The position numbers were made by a program, and so were the translations under genes. The notes under the pieces are model-generated. The model did no database searches, was not told where the DNA came from, and saw nothing but the letters and a program-made list of their open reading frames with translations. DNA of 64,000 nucleotides from Cohnella lupini (GTDB taxonomy: Bacteria > Bacillota > Bacilli > Paenibacillales > Paenibacillaceae), in assembly GCF_003386205.1 (NCBI RefSeq), contig NZ_QRDY01000007.1, forward strand, positions 1 to 64,000, given 5' to 3'. How positions within the stretch are numbered: position 1 is the first letter of the stretch; each line of letters starts with the position of its first letter. Positions 31,010-40,786 of this stretch are shown here, one piece after another.

Positions 31010-32412
31010 TGTTCCAATCGATCTTCCGGAAGTGGGTAGTCGCTGCCATAGCGATCACGATCGCTATTCTCCTAATCCTTACCTTCGTAATTAGCTGGCT
31101 CGTTCAGAAGGACTATTACCGGCAAAGCTTGGATCAATTAAACGATCGCGCAACAAGCGTAGAGAATGCCTATCATCGATTTCTTCAGAGCGAGATCACC
31201 CTCTCGGAGCTCAGGAAAGAATGGAAGAGGATGGAGCAAGAAAATAACGTTAGCATCAGCATTATCGGAAAAAAAGTAAAGTATCTCAAGCAGGATCTCT
31301 TCGACGTCGGGGTGCGCCCGGACGTGAAGGTTTGGGTATCGTCCGTGAACGAAGGGAATAGGGTCAATGAAATCGCGAGGTTCCGGCAACAGGACGGAGA
31401 GAAAATGCTGATCGTCGGTTTTCCTTTGCGCATGGACAACGAAGTGGTCGCTTCGGCGTTCATCTACTCCCCGGTTACGGACGTTCAACAGTTGGCCGCG
31501 CCGATCCGCAGAAGCATATGGCTAGTCGCGGTATGCTGCGCGGGACCTCTTCTTATTCTCTTATGGTTTGCAACCCGAAGGGTAGTTAAGCCGATACAGG
31601 AGTTAAGCATAGCGGCAACGGCGGTATCGAATGGAGATTTCGCAAGCCGGGTTACGACAAAGGGTAACGATGAAGTCGCGCGTTTAGGCAATTCGTTTAA
31701 TCTCATGGCCGAAAGAATAGAGCGAATTGAGGAGCAAAGAAGACGGCTCATCATGGAGATGTCGCATGAGCTTCGTACGCCGTTGACGAGCATACGGGGC
31801 ACGTTGCAAGCCGTTGCCGATGGAATACTGACCGACCGGGAACAATCGGAATTCATTGCTCTATCCTTGCAGGAATCGGAGCGGCTCGGCAAGCTGATCG
31901 ATCAGATCATGGAGTTGTCTGCGTTCGAGGAGCACCAGATTCGATTCGACTTTCAAGAAGTGGATATGAACGAGCTCGTCGAACAAACCGCGCAACAATT
32001 GAAGCCGAAAGCCGAAGCGTTAGGCATGCGCTTGAAAGTCGCGATGCAGAAGGACAATGCTATCGTCATGAGAGCCGATCCGATGCGCTTAAGGCAAGCA
32101 TTGGTCAATCTGATCGGTAACGCGCTCGACCACAACCTTGCTGGTACGAAGATTTTAGTAAAGCTATTCATGAATCATCAAAGAGTGGGGATATCCGTTC
32201 AAGATGACGGACAAGGTATCGAGCCGGAGCATATGCCGCACTTATTCGAGAGGTTGTACAAAGCCGAATCCAGCCGATCTACAAGAGGTTCGGGTCTCGG
32301 ACTTACGATATCCCGCCACATCGTACACGCCCATGGAGGGAAGATTCATGCCGAATCGACGCGAGGGAAGGGCACGGAGATCAGGGTCGACTTGCCCCAT
32401 GTTCGAGTGTGA
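31009..32412 (+). CDS. Sensor histidine kinase
   Basis: Encodes 467 aa. Two membrane segments (about 10-33 and 168-188) enclose a sensor domain of about 135 residues. HAMP (about 190-245) leads to the dimerisation domain with phosphoacceptor His253 in MSHELRTPLTS, then the ATPase domain (NLIGNALDH, DDGQGIEPE, GSGLGLTIS). It pairs with the response regulator it overlaps. The small secreted coiled-coil gene just downstream may be part of the same regulon, as with CpxP/Spy-type proteins, which is inference from position. Confidence 0.94.
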   Translation: MFQSIFRKWVVAAIAITIAILLILTFVISWLVQKDYYRQSLDQLNDRATSVENAYHRFLQSEITLSELRKEWKRMEQENNVSISIIGKKVKYLKQDLFDVGVRPDVKVWVSSVNEGNRVNEIARFRQQDGEKMLIVGFPLRMDNEVVASAFIYSPVTDVQQLAAPIRRSIWLVAVCCAGPLLILLWFATRRVVKPIQELSIAATAVSNGDFASRVTTKGNDEVARLGNSFNLMAERIERIEEQRRRLIMEMSHELRTPLTSIRGTLQAVADGILTDREQSEFIALSLQESERLGKLIDQIMELSAFEEHQIRFDFQEVDMNELVEQTAQQLKPKAEALGMRLKVAMQKDNAIVMRADPMRLRQALVNLIGNALDHNLAGTKILVKLFMNHQRVGISVQDDGQGIEPEHMPHLFERLYKAESSRSTRGSGLGLTISRHIVHAHGGKIHAESTRGKGTEIRVDLPHVRV

Positions 32413-32475
32413 CAAACTTTTGATACATTTGAACGGTAAAGTGAGGATGTAATTAAAATAGTCGTAGGAGGTACA

Positions 32476-33003
32476 ATGAACATGTTGAAGAAAAGAATCG
32501 TTTTAGTCGCGCTGGGAATGGCTCTATCCCTTGGAGCAGCGCAATCCGCTATGGCCGCAACGCCGAAATTGGACAAGGAGACCAAGGCAGCCAAGCAAGC
32601 GCAGCTATCCTCGTGGAAAGATCAAACGGAACAGCTGAAAGGCCAATTAGATACCTTAAGGGCAGAGCAACAAGCCTTGACTGCCCAGATTAAAAGTTTG
32701 CAACAAGCGACTAAATCCGCTCGCCATGCTTTAACCAAGGAACAGAAAGCAGCGCTTAAGTCATCGCTTCAAGCGTTGGGAGTTCAAATCAAGGCGCAGC
32801 ATACTTCAATAGAAGCGCTTCGCACGCAGAAACAAGCGCTGTGGCTTCAAGTAAAGGCGGCAAAACAAGCGGGCAACGCGGATGCGGGAATCGCTTCGTT
32901 GACGCAAATCCTATCGTTGAAGGAGCAGATTATTCAGGCTAAGGAAGCCGTTCTCGTTCTTCAGCAAAATCTGCAAACGGCTTTATTGACAGCAACTGTT
33001 TAA
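32476..33003 (+). CDS. Secreted coiled-coil protein
   Basis: Encodes 175 aa. A signal peptide (about residues 1-28, cleavage near AMAA) precedes a long helical part rich in Gln, Ala and Lys with heptad-like spacing (QTEQLKGQLDTLRAEQQALTA). No family name fits; a periplasm-like chaperone or an envelope-stress reporter is possible, as it lies 63 bp after a sensor kinase. It follows GGAGG. A weak GC-rich hairpin with a T-run (about 33042-33076) may end the transcript. Confidence 0.78.
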   Translation: MNMLKKRIVLVALGMALSLGAAQSAMAATPKLDKETKAAKQAQLSSWKDQTEQLKGQLDTLRAEQQALTAQIKSLQQATKSARHALTKEQKAALKSSLQALGVQIKAQHTSIEALRTQKQALWLQVKAAKQAGNADAGIASLTQILSLKEQIIQAKEAVLVLQQNLQTALLTATV

Positions 33004-33163
33004 GCCAAATTTCCAATCAAATCTGGTAGGCAGCAAGGAATCCGGGATATCATCCATCCTCGGGTTTCTTTTTTTAGCTGGGGTCACATCCGATTGGAGA
33101 GAATATTATCGGCACCGAAGGAGAAGGTAAGAAGATGACTTACCATTCGCGCGGAGGTGTATC

Positions 33164-34018
33164 ATGTATTACTACAAAGAAGAATTGATCAATATCATCG
33201 AGCCGGATCAACCGGATCCCGCTGCGGCCAAGGTGCTTCAGGAAGCGCTCGGAGGTCAGTTCGGCGAGATGCGGACGATGATGCAGTACTTTTTCCAGAG
33301 CTCCAACTTTAGGGGGAAGGACAAACAGTTCCAAGATTTGATACGTGGCGTTTTCTTGGAGGAGATCGCTCACGTAGAGCTCGTCCAGAAAACGATCAAT
33401 CAACTCTTGAACGGCGCCGGAGAGTCCACGCCGGGGAATGCCGGCATGAATGCCGCGCCGATAGACGAGGCAGTCAAGCATGCGAATCCGCATCACTTCA
33501 TCATGGGCGCCCAAGCATCGTTGCCGGTGGATGCCGGAGGTAACCCGTGGAGCGGCTCTTACGTATACAGCCACGGAAATCTCATCGCCGATCTGTTGAA
33601 CAACGTCGTTCTCGAATCGACGGGAGTGTTGCAGAAATCGAGGATATACGAGATGAGCTCGAACAAGACGTTCCGCGAAACGCTCGGTTTCCTGATCGTA
33701 CGGGATAACGCTCACCAGAACGCGTTCGCCAAAGCGCTGGAGATGCTGGGCGTGAGTTGGGGCAAGTTATTCCCCGTTCCGAATTACGATATTAATAAGT
33801 ATCCCGAGTGCCGGAAATACGTGGACAAGGGATTCCACAATATCCAATTCAATTTCAGGTTAGACGAAACCAGAATCGCGGAAATTTTCCAAGGCAAGAG
33901 TCCAAGCCGCAACGGCGGCGACCTGTCGGTTACGGAGCCTCCCCAAGGGTTCCCGGTACCTCAGATGCCAGAGATGCCGAACGAGCACGCTCCCGGCTTA
34001 AGCGATATGAACCGATAA
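33164..34018 (+). CDS. Manganese catalase, CotJC/YjqC-like
   Basis: Encodes 284 aa. A ferritin-like four-helix core has the dimanganese ligand pattern: Glu in QFGEMRTMMQYF, Glu-x-x-His in EEIAHVELVQ, Glu in NVVLESTG and His in RDNAHQNAF. It breaks down hydrogen peroxide. In spore formers the CotJC branch sits in the inner coat. The C-terminal ~60 residues (Pro-rich, QGFPVPQMPEMPNEH) are an extension. The start follows GGAGGTG. A terminator follows the stop. Confidence 0.92.
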   Translation: MYYYKEELINIIEPDQPDPAAAKVLQEALGGQFGEMRTMMQYFFQSSNFRGKDKQFQDLIRGVFLEEIAHVELVQKTINQLLNGAGESTPGNAGMNAAPIDEAVKHANPHHFIMGAQASLPVDAGGNPWSGSYVYSHGNLIADLLNNVVLESTGVLQKSRIYEMSSNKTFRETLGFLIVRDNAHQNAFAKALEMLGVSWGKLFPVPNYDINKYPECRKYVDKGFHNIQFNFRLDETRIAEIFQGKSPSRNGGDLSVTEPPQGFPVPQMPEMPNEHAPGLSDMNR

Positions 34019-34025
34019 GCAAACA

Positions 34026-34075
34026 AACCCCTGTCAACACTGGAAAGGAACAGACCAGTTTTGACAGGGGTTTTC
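34026..34075. terminator. Terminator between converging catalase and MBL-fold genes
   Basis: Stem AACCCCTGTCAA / TTGACAGGGGTT with an inner CACTGG / CCAG arm and TTTT at its end. The minus-strand side has TTTGTTT, so it probably serves both genes. Confidence 0.85.
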
Positions 34076-34080
34076 ATATG

Positions 34081-35031
34081 CTATATTCTTTCTCCCATTA
34101 ATTCGATAAGCCTTTGCAAGTTGACCTTGAAGTCGGATGTGAAATGCCAGTCGCGGTACTTTTCGGGAATAGCGGCGTCCTCTGCGGTACGATTGTGCCG
34201 AACCAGTTTCTCGGCTATGGCCGTCATCTCGGTGATATATTCGCGAACTTGCCGGAGTGCTTCAAGCGTGCCGACATCGCCGTGTCCGGGTACGATGGTC
34301 TCCAAATCCAATTCCTCGACCCGGTCGAGAATGCTTATCCACTGATCCGGGTCTGCGCGTCGCATGACGGGATGTTGGCCTGAGAAAACGAGATCCCCCA
34401 TTACGGCCGTTTGCTCATCCGGCAAGTAGACGAATGCATCGCATTCGGAATGCCCGCCGCCATAGGTAATCAGTTGCACCGAGCGGCGGCTGCCATGAAG
34501 AGTCAAGTCATGCTCGAATGTTATAGACGGCAGCGTTAAGATGATATCCGGAAGTCCTTTGATATATTCGCGATCATATCCAACGTCCAATTGCATCTCA
34601 AGCCTAAGCTTGTCATCCTTCTCTTCCCGTATCTTCTCTTCGATCGGCTGCAGCTCTTGATAGAATTCATCCGGCTGAGCAAGGTGTTGAGCGATTCTCT
34701 CCTTCAAAAGGGTGGACATCATTTGTCTCGTCTTGGATGTGGAAATGATCTGAGCGGCAGGAGCAAACACCTGATTACCGAACGTATGGTCCACATGCCA
34801 GTGCGTATTGAACACATACGAGACAGGCTTTCCGAACAAGCTTTCTGCGGCATCACGCAAATCCCGGGCAGCTTCAAGCGTTAACATCGTGTCGACGACA
34901 AGCGTCGCATCCCCAAGATCAATGATTGCGGCGTTGCCTAGCGAGCCTGTGCCGGGCTTCGAAATCGCGGCGAAAACGCCGTCCGCTACCCTCTCCATCC
35001 GAAAGTGTCTCGATTCGGAAAATGGTTTCAT
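34081..35031 (-). CDS. Metallo-beta-lactamase-fold hydrolase
   Basis: Encodes 316 aa. It has the MBL zinc motif THWHVDHTFGN, a later His in GGGHSECDAF, the Asp in VMGDLVFSG and a last His in VPGHGDVG. The insert of about 60 residues between motifs is helical. The function could be a lactonase, a glyoxalase II-like thiolesterase or a quinoprotein relay; it is not decided. ATG at 35031 follows AAGGGG at a fairly long distance; an ATG at 35085 has no ribosome binding site. Confidence 0.85.
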   Translation of the reverse strand: MKPFSESRHFRMERVADGVFAAISKPGTGSLGNAAIIDLGDATLVVDTMLTLEAARDLRDAAESLFGKPVSYVFNTHWHVDHTFGNQVFAPAAQIISTSKTRQMMSTLLKERIAQHLAQPDEFYQELQPIEEKIREEKDDKLRLEMQLDVGYDREYIKGLPDIILTLPSITFEHDLTLHGSRRSVQLITYGGGHSECDAFVYLPDEQTAVMGDLVFSGQHPVMRRADPDQWISILDRVEELDLETIVPGHGDVGTLEALRQVREYITEMTAIAEKLVRHNRTAEDAAIPEKYRDWHFTSDFKVNLQRLIELMGERI

Positions 35032-35255
35032 CAATGGTTTCAACCCCTTATCCCGCTTTTGCAGTTGCAAACTCAATCCTATCATTTAATCAAATTTACA
35101 ACATGTAAAAAATGGGAGAAGCATGCCGGAAAGGATGAGAATTGAACTAAAGCAGGATATAATCAGGAGAATACCATCCTCGCGACGCTAGGATATACAC
35201 CATATACAATCGAAGTTTCTATTCGACAATCGTATCTCAGAAGGAGCAGGGCGAC

Positions 35256-36017
35256 TTGCATGTAATCGTTAACGAAGTCAGTAAGTTCAATGAGCTGACG
35301 GTATACGAATCGACCGAATTAAACGGAAAGACGGGCAAATACCGATGCTTGAAATTCGCGGACGAAGCCGTTCAGGGAGCGATAGACTTAAAGGATACGA
35401 AACGCGTCGTACTGGACTATCAACGGGCGATAATCGACTTGATGGATCTCCTGCAACCGGAATTCCGCGATGTTTTCGTTATCGGACATGGCATCGGAAC
35501 CATAGCCGGCCATTATCCGGATAAGGATTTCAAGGTGGCGGAAATCGACGAGAAGGTCGTCGAGTTCAGCAAGACATACTTCGGGTATCTCCAGGATAAC
35601 GTGATCGTGGGCGATGGGCGGCGAATTCTTGGCCAAGAGCAATCCAGCCGGTACGACTACATCCTCTTGGATGCGTTCACCAGCCAAGGAACTCCGCTTC
35701 ATCTCGCCACGATCGGTTTTTTCGAGATGACTCTGGAGAAGCTTAAGCCGCAAGGAGCTATTCTCTTGAATGTGATGGGGAAACCCAAGAACGATCGGTA
35801 TATGAACGCCGTGTATACGACCTTTAGCGAGGTTTATCCATTCGTTAAGGGCATGTCTTTGCAGGCAGACAGCGCCGCGGATGCTCGGAATATCATTCTT
35901 GTCGGTAGCCGTCTTCCGATAGATATGGCCGAGCAAGCTTCCCCCGGCTTAGTCGAGGTCGAATTCGATTCCGGCCATATCATAATAGACGAAGCTTGGA
36001 GTCGTCCTCATGAGTAA
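35256..36017 (+). CDS. Spermidine synthase-like methyltransferase-fold protein
   Basis: Encodes 253 aa. The N-terminus holds a small beta strand unit (FNELTVYESTELNGKTGKYRCLKF), and the Rossmann core has VFVIGHGIGTIAGHYP in place of the usual GGGDG motif, KVAEIDEKVVEFSK, and YDYILLDAFTS. Polyamine synthases have D-A-Y/F in this last motif, so the activity is uncertain. TTG at 35256 follows AAGGAG. It ends 5 bp before the converging gene. Confidence 0.78.
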   Translation: MHVIVNEVSKFNELTVYESTELNGKTGKYRCLKFADEAVQGAIDLKDTKRVVLDYQRAIIDLMDLLQPEFRDVFVIGHGIGTIAGHYPDKDFKVAEIDEKVVEFSKTYFGYLQDNVIVGDGRRILGQEQSSRYDYILLDAFTSQGTPLHLATIGFFEMTLEKLKPQGAILLNVMGKPKNDRYMNAVYTTFSEVYPFVKGMSLQADSAADARNIILVGSRLPIDMAEQASPGLVEVEFDSGHIIIDEAWSRPHE

Positions 36018-36022
36018 AGTGC

Positions 36023-36229
36023 TTATCCCAAACCGCCTTGGGTTAGCATCCAAGCGATGGCCTTATTCACGTCGAAGGGATGCTTTAAGATAATACTCCC
36101 CCATAACGCAGCCCCCAGGGTCGTAATTCCGATGAAGATGGCCTTGTCCTTCTTGGTTAATCGATAACCTCTTAACATCAACAGTCCGCCTAAGATAAAC
36201 AAAACGTACGCGATGATCATCCGGGTCAT
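36023..36229 (-). CDS. Small two-span membrane protein at the end of the ger operon
   Basis: Encodes 68 aa with two membrane segments (about 5-22 and 30-48). It overlaps the upstream permease gene by 4 bp. Short GerD- or GerK-D-like subunits of this size are found as fourth genes in some germinant receptor operons, which fits this position. Confidence 0.72.
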   Translation of the reverse strand: MTRMIIAYVLFILGGLLMLRGYRLTKKDKAIFIGITTLGAALWGSIILKHPFDVNKAIAWMLTQGGLG

Positions 36230-37329
36230 GCCGAAGGCTCCCTCCCTTGCGAAGGTTTTTTCTTCCTAAACCACGAGCAAACGATGAGCAGGGCCGGGAA
36301 CGCGACCGCGTAATGCAGGTAATATTGGAATAAATACTTTTGGATCCAGTCGACGTTATCGACGATGCTTTCGAATAATAGAGAATACGCTGAAATTATC
36401 CAGATTAGGGGAAAGGCGACGACCGCGCGCTCTTTCAATTGGAATAGCTGGCAGATACCCAATACCGCGCAGTAGAATAAAATGCTTAATTTGATGCAAA
36501 CGATAAGAAGGGTATTGACGGAAAATATCGATTCCAAATGCTCGGCGAAGTTGGTAAACTCCATTTCGCGAAAAATGATGAATATGGGATAAATAAGATG
36601 GGAGCTGCGTTCAACACCCAGTATGCCGATCGTAAAAAATACACTTAGACTAAACAGAATTCCCGAAAAAGCGATCCCGGAGAAAACCGATAGTTTTAAT
36701 CGGCGCGTTGAAAACGGAAATAGCATCATGAAGGAAACGACCTCCATATAGGGAAACGCGAGGGCATAGCGAGTATGAATAAATGTCTCTATGGGCCGAA
36801 ACGTATAAGGAAAGCGGAAATTTTGCCAATCCCACTCCTGAACCATCACCCCGAAGGATAACCAGAAAACCAAAATGACGAAAGGCGCCAAAAACTCGCT
36901 TACCATGGCGATCGATTCGATTCCTTTGATGACGGCATAGGCGCATACGAACAGGATAAGGATATTGAAGACGGATAAGGGAGTCTTAGGCATCAGGTTA
37001 ATGTGCATGAAATCGCTTAAATTTCGCGTAACCCAAGACGCGATTTGGATGAAGAAGAGAATGTATAGCAGGGACACTAACCCTCCGGCCCATTTACCCA
37101 ATACTTGCACCGCGATCTGAACGATGCTTAATCCGGGAAATCGGCTGGACAAGTATAGCCAGAACCCCGCTAGCGCGATTCCGTAGACGAACGACCATAC
37201 GCCGATCATCCAGCCGTATTGCTTGGCATCGGCGATGAGGCTTCCCGGCAGCAAGATGAACGAGGTTCCAATGATGTACATGAAGAGCAAGTTGAACATC
37301 TGCCAAGCGCTTAATTTAGGATTCTCCAT
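36226..37329 (-). CDS. Spore germination receptor permease subunit (GerAB/GerKB family)
   Basis: Encodes 367 aa with ten hydrophobic segments, the layout of amino-acid/polyamine/organocation transporters. The start LSAWQMFNLLFMYIIGTSFILLPG is typical of the spore germination B subunit, which sits in the spore inner membrane and binds germinants. The start follows AGAGGAA. It is the third gene of the A-C-B operon. Confidence 0.93.
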   Translation of the reverse strand: MENPKLSAWQMFNLLFMYIIGTSFILLPGSLIADAKQYGWMIGVWSFVYGIALAGFWLYLSSRFPGLSIVQIAVQVLGKWAGGLVSLLYILFFIQIASWVTRNLSDFMHINLMPKTPLSVFNILILFVCAYAVIKGIESIAMVSEFLAPFVILVFWLSFGVMVQEWDWQNFRFPYTFRPIETFIHTRYALAFPYMEVVSFMMLFPFSTRRLKLSVFSGIAFSGILFSLSVFFTIGILGVERSSHLIYPIFIIFREMEFTNFAEHLESIFSVNTLLIVCIKLSILFYCAVLGICQLFQLKERAVVAFPLIWIISAYSLLFESIVDNVDWIQKYLFQYYLHYAVAFPALLIVCSWFRKKKPSQGREPSA

Positions 37330-37342
37330 CGGACGGTTTCCT

Positions 37343-38470
37343 CTATTCTAGAGTGTAGGGTGTACTGGAGTTACCGATCGTCGTCAGCCTGGAGTGGATT
37401 TGAAACGTGACTTCCGTCTCGTGCCATGTCATCGTATTGCCCCCATTATCTTGTATGCCAAGCAAATCCCAACCTTTATCTTTAGACAACCGCTCGAAAG
37501 CCGTTAGTCTTTGCCCGAAGCTTAGATCGAACGCCGCTTCGATGTCGTGAATGTTGGGCAAGGTCATTTTGTTTTTCTGTTGATTATTCAACAGATGGAG
37601 GTCGGTATGGACTTCTATAACCATCCGGGAGCCGGGAGTCACCCATTTACGCTTAACGTGTATATTCGCAGCCTGCACATCGACGAGACTTCCGTTCACT
37701 TTAAAAGTCTCCGTCGTTTGTCTGTATTTGCTGTTGATGATGAAAAATATATTTTTCATTTGCTCGCTGACCGCGCCTACCATGCGGTCTTGAATGAAGA
37801 CGGCTGCTCTGCCATAGCTCATCCCATCACGGGTTGCATCGATCTGTTCCAATCTACTGGTTTTGGAGGATGGATTCTCTCCATTATAGTGGACGATGGG
37901 AACGACGATCGGAGTGTGGCGATTCATCTGCTTAGCGAAATCTTTAAACCGGATCGGAAAATTACTCATGCTAAAGTTGGGTTTATATTGACTCGTCATG
38001 TCTCGGATAAACCGACCGGGCACTCTTTCCAATGAAGTAAAGCTGTTCATGACCTTATACATCGGACTGTCCGTGACCAACAAGATCACGTTAGACCGAC
38101 GTTCCGGGCTCAGCTCGACGAAATTGAGAATATCCAATATCCCGCTTCGGGCATACCGTTCGGAAATGATGTAGGTCTGCAGATGAGGCGTAAAGAACCT
38201 CCTCGGCATGGACATGCCTGTTTTCTCGGAAAATTTGCCGATGCTGTAGTCTTTGAAATTGAAGGTGTAGACGGCCGCTCTCGACGTAGAGCCAATACGG
38301 GTAGAAAGCCCCGTCGGATTAATGACTTGGTAATAAGCTGTGAATTCTCCGGTGTCCGGATCTTTGTCCACTCCGGCCATCGTAACGATTGCAAGAGAAT
38401 TGATTTCTTTCATATCCCAGCATCCGGTGCAACATAGTAACAGCACTAGAAGGGTAAAGGAAGCTCTCAT
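37343..38470 (-). CDS. Spore germination receptor lipoprotein subunit (Ger(x)C family)
   Basis: Encodes 375 aa. The signal peptide ends in the lipobox CTGCWD, and WDMKEINSLAIVTMAGVDKD is the standard Ger(x)C start. It forms the lipoprotein subunit of the receptor on the outer face of the inner spore membrane. The start follows AAGGTG and lies 14 bp after the A subunit gene. Confidence 0.94.
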   Translation of the reverse strand: MRASFTLLVLLLCCTGCWDMKEINSLAIVTMAGVDKDPDTGEFTAYYQVINPTGLSTRIGSTSRAAVYTFNFKDYSIGKFSEKTGMSMPRRFFTPHLQTYIISERYARSGILDILNFVELSPERRSNVILLVTDSPMYKVMNSFTSLERVPGRFIRDMTSQYKPNFSMSNFPIRFKDFAKQMNRHTPIVVPIVHYNGENPSSKTSRLEQIDATRDGMSYGRAAVFIQDRMVGAVSEQMKNIFFIINSKYRQTTETFKVNGSLVDVQAANIHVKRKWVTPGSRMVIEVHTDLHLLNNQQKNKMTLPNIHDIEAAFDLSFGQRLTAFERLSKDKGWDLLGIQDNGGNTMTWHETEVTFQIHSRLTTIGNSSTPYTLE

Positions 38471-38484
38471 CTATATGCACCTTC

Positions 38485-39960
38485 TTATTTGGTAGCCGTT
38501 CTCTTCTTGGGAAAACGCTTCATCATATATCTGGGTACCCGTACCAAGGTATCTTTCCACTCGGAGACGGCTATCGGAGCTATCGGAGACATGTATTTCA
38601 CGCCGAAGGATCGTAGGGAAACGAGGTGAATCAATAGAAAGAATACCCCGCACATTAGACCGAACAATCCTAGAAAACCGGCAAGAAGCATAAACGCGAA
38701 CTGAATGATTCTCTGGGCAATTCCGAAGCTATAATTCGGAGAGACGAAATTCGATATGGCGGTAAGGGATGTGACGATAACCATGGCTGCGGACACGAGT
38801 CCGGCTTCCACCGCGGCTTCGCCCAATACGAGCGCGCCGACGATCGATATGGATTGACCGGCGATACGCGGCATACGCAAGCCGGCTTCCCTCAAGATCT
38901 CGAAGGTAATCGTCATGATCGCAGCCTCGAAGAAAACCGGGAAAGGAACTTCCTCCCGCTGCGCCGCCAAGCTGATTAACAGTGATGTAGGGAGTAGTTC
39001 TTGATGATAGCTGACAACCGCTATATACAACGCCGGCGTGAATATGGCTAATAAAAAGGCGAACATGCGTAGCCAGCGCGAGAGTGTGGCGAAGTCCGCC
39101 CTCTGATAATAATCCTCGGGAGAGTTGAAGAGTTGGAAAAAGGTAATCGGACCGATCAGAACGATCGGGGTTCCATCCGTAAGGACGCCGACTTGGCCCT
39201 CTATAATTTTGGCTACGACGGAATCGGGACGTTCCGTGCTTGTTAATTGAGGAAACGGGGTAATCGCCGTGTCCTGAATCCACTCTTCGATATAGGAACT
39301 CTCCAGAATGCTATCCGTATGAATGGCTTTAAGGCGCCGCCGAAATTCGTCTACGACTTGCGAAGAAGCGATGTTATCGACATAACATAAGTACACTTTG
39401 GTTCTGGTCTCGGTACCGATAACCATCTGTTCGAACACGAGATGCTCCGATTTCAACCGCTTGCGGATTAACGCGACATTCCTTGCGATATCCTCGACGA
39501 AGCCTTCTCTCGGTCCGCGGATGGAGGATTCCGTCGACGGCTCGGATATGCTTCTGTTCTGACCCTGGGATACGTCGTAGCAAAGAAAGCGGTCGCTAGA
39601 GGCGGGAATGAGAAGGCAATGACCTTCCAGAAGGTTGCGTATGCCTTCCGATGCATCTTCGAAAGCCATTAGTTCCGCTTTGGGAATTAATAATCTAAGC
39701 CATTCTATAAGATCCTCCGAGACTTCCCCGTGTCGACTTTGTTCCTGGATAGGTTTTAGTAGGATTTCATCGATAACGTCGGAAGATACGATCGTCGTAA
39801 TGAAGATGCAATAAACGCTGGAGCCGGGTTTAATATGTATCTCATGACAGACAAAGTCCGGAGATATCCCCAGCCGTTCGGTGATTTGATCGACAATGAG
39901 CTTGCCGGTACCTTTGCGAACCAGGATGGAGCCCTCCCGACTTATGGTTTTCCTTATCAT
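38485..39960 (-). CDS. Spore germination receptor A subunit (GerAA/GerKA family)
   Basis: Encodes 491 aa. The soluble N-terminal part (about 1-270) has RPDSVVAKIIEGQVGVLTDGTP, the family signature; the C-terminal part carries about five membrane segments (LLAIFTPALYIAVVSYHQELLP and others). With C and B it forms the receptor that triggers spore germination. Order A-C-B is one of the two common orders. Upstream lies a 129-bp divergent region shared with the response regulator gene. The C-terminus ends in a basic tail (KRFPKKRTATK). Confidence 0.94.
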   Translation of the reverse strand: MIRKTISREGSILVRKGTGKLIVDQITERLGISPDFVCHEIHIKPGSSVYCIFITTIVSSDVIDEILLKPIQEQSRHGEVSEDLIEWLRLLIPKAELMAFEDASEGIRNLLEGHCLLIPASSDRFLCYDVSQGQNRSISEPSTESSIRGPREGFVEDIARNVALIRKRLKSEHLVFEQMVIGTETRTKVYLCYVDNIASSQVVDEFRRRLKAIHTDSILESSYIEEWIQDTAITPFPQLTSTERPDSVVAKIIEGQVGVLTDGTPIVLIGPITFFQLFNSPEDYYQRADFATLSRWLRMFAFLLAIFTPALYIAVVSYHQELLPTSLLISLAAQREEVPFPVFFEAAIMTITFEILREAGLRMPRIAGQSISIVGALVLGEAAVEAGLVSAAMVIVTSLTAISNFVSPNYSFGIAQRIIQFAFMLLAGFLGLFGLMCGVFFLLIHLVSLRSFGVKYMSPIAPIAVSEWKDTLVRVPRYMMKRFPKKRTATK

Positions 39961-40089
39961 GCTCCGGAAAAGGAAGAATTATGCGATTAAGGGGCTGTAA
40001 GGAAAAGGCGAACGTTTTATGTGCGAAGTCGGATTGTGCTATGATTAAAACGTATATGAGCACCCGAGAGAGGCGGACTGGAGTTCCCG

Positions 40090-40782
40090 ATGGAAAAGAC
40101 GAAAATTCTAATTATCGAAGACGAAGAAGCGATCGCGGATTTGCTTGCCTACGGCTTGACCAAGGAGGGCTTCGAAACGATGATTGCCGGCAATGGAGCC
40201 AACGGATTAAGGGCAATGGAACAGTTCAAACCGAATCTACTACTGCTGGATTGGATGCTTCCCGATCAAAGCGGACTCGATATTTGTAGAAAAGTAACCG
40301 CGGATTACAATATTCCGATTCTTATGATTACGGCGAAATCCGATATTACCGATAAAATACTCGGTCTCGAGTTCGGCGCCGACGACTATATTACGAAACC
40401 GTTCGATTTGCGGGAGGTTATCGCGCGAATTCGCACCATTCTCAGACGGATGGCGCAAGCTAGCAAAGGCGTGGAAGTAGAAACGGAAAGAATCCGATTC
40501 AAGAATATCGAAATCGTTAAACACGAAAGAGTAGTCCGAAAAAACGAAGAAGTCATCGAGTTAACGCCGAAGGAATTCGACTTACTGGTCAAGCTTTCAG
40601 GCAATAGAGGTCGGATTTTCACGCGGGAAGAACTGCTGGAATACGTCTGGGGTTACGAATACGCCGGAGAAACGAGAACGGTAGACAATCACATTCAACG
40701 CTTGCGCAAAAAGCTGGACGCGAACGATCTGATTACGACCGTCTTCGGCATCGGCTACAAATTCGAGAAGGGCGCGGATTAA
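40090..40782 (+). CDS. OmpR-family response regulator
   Basis: Encodes 230 aa. Receiver domain motifs: IIEDEEA, phosphoacceptor Asp in LLLLDWMLPD, Thr in MITAKSD, Lys in DYITKPFDL. The C-terminal winged helix reads LTPKEFDLLVKLSGNRGRIFTREEL to VDNHIQRLRKKL. It is closest to the ResD/WalR-type group. The ATG follows TGGAG. Five bases lie before the kinase gene. Confidence 0.94.
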   Translation: MEKTKILIIEDEEAIADLLAYGLTKEGFETMIAGNGANGLRAMEQFKPNLLLLDWMLPDQSGLDICRKVTADYNIPILMITAKSDITDKILGLEFGADDYITKPFDLREVIARIRTILRRMAQASKGVEVETERIRFKNIEIVKHERVVRKNEEVIELTPKEFDLLVKLSGNRGRIFTREELLEYVWGYEYAGETRTVDNHIQRLRKKLDANDLITTVFGIGYKFEKGAD

Positions 40783-40786
40783 GCGA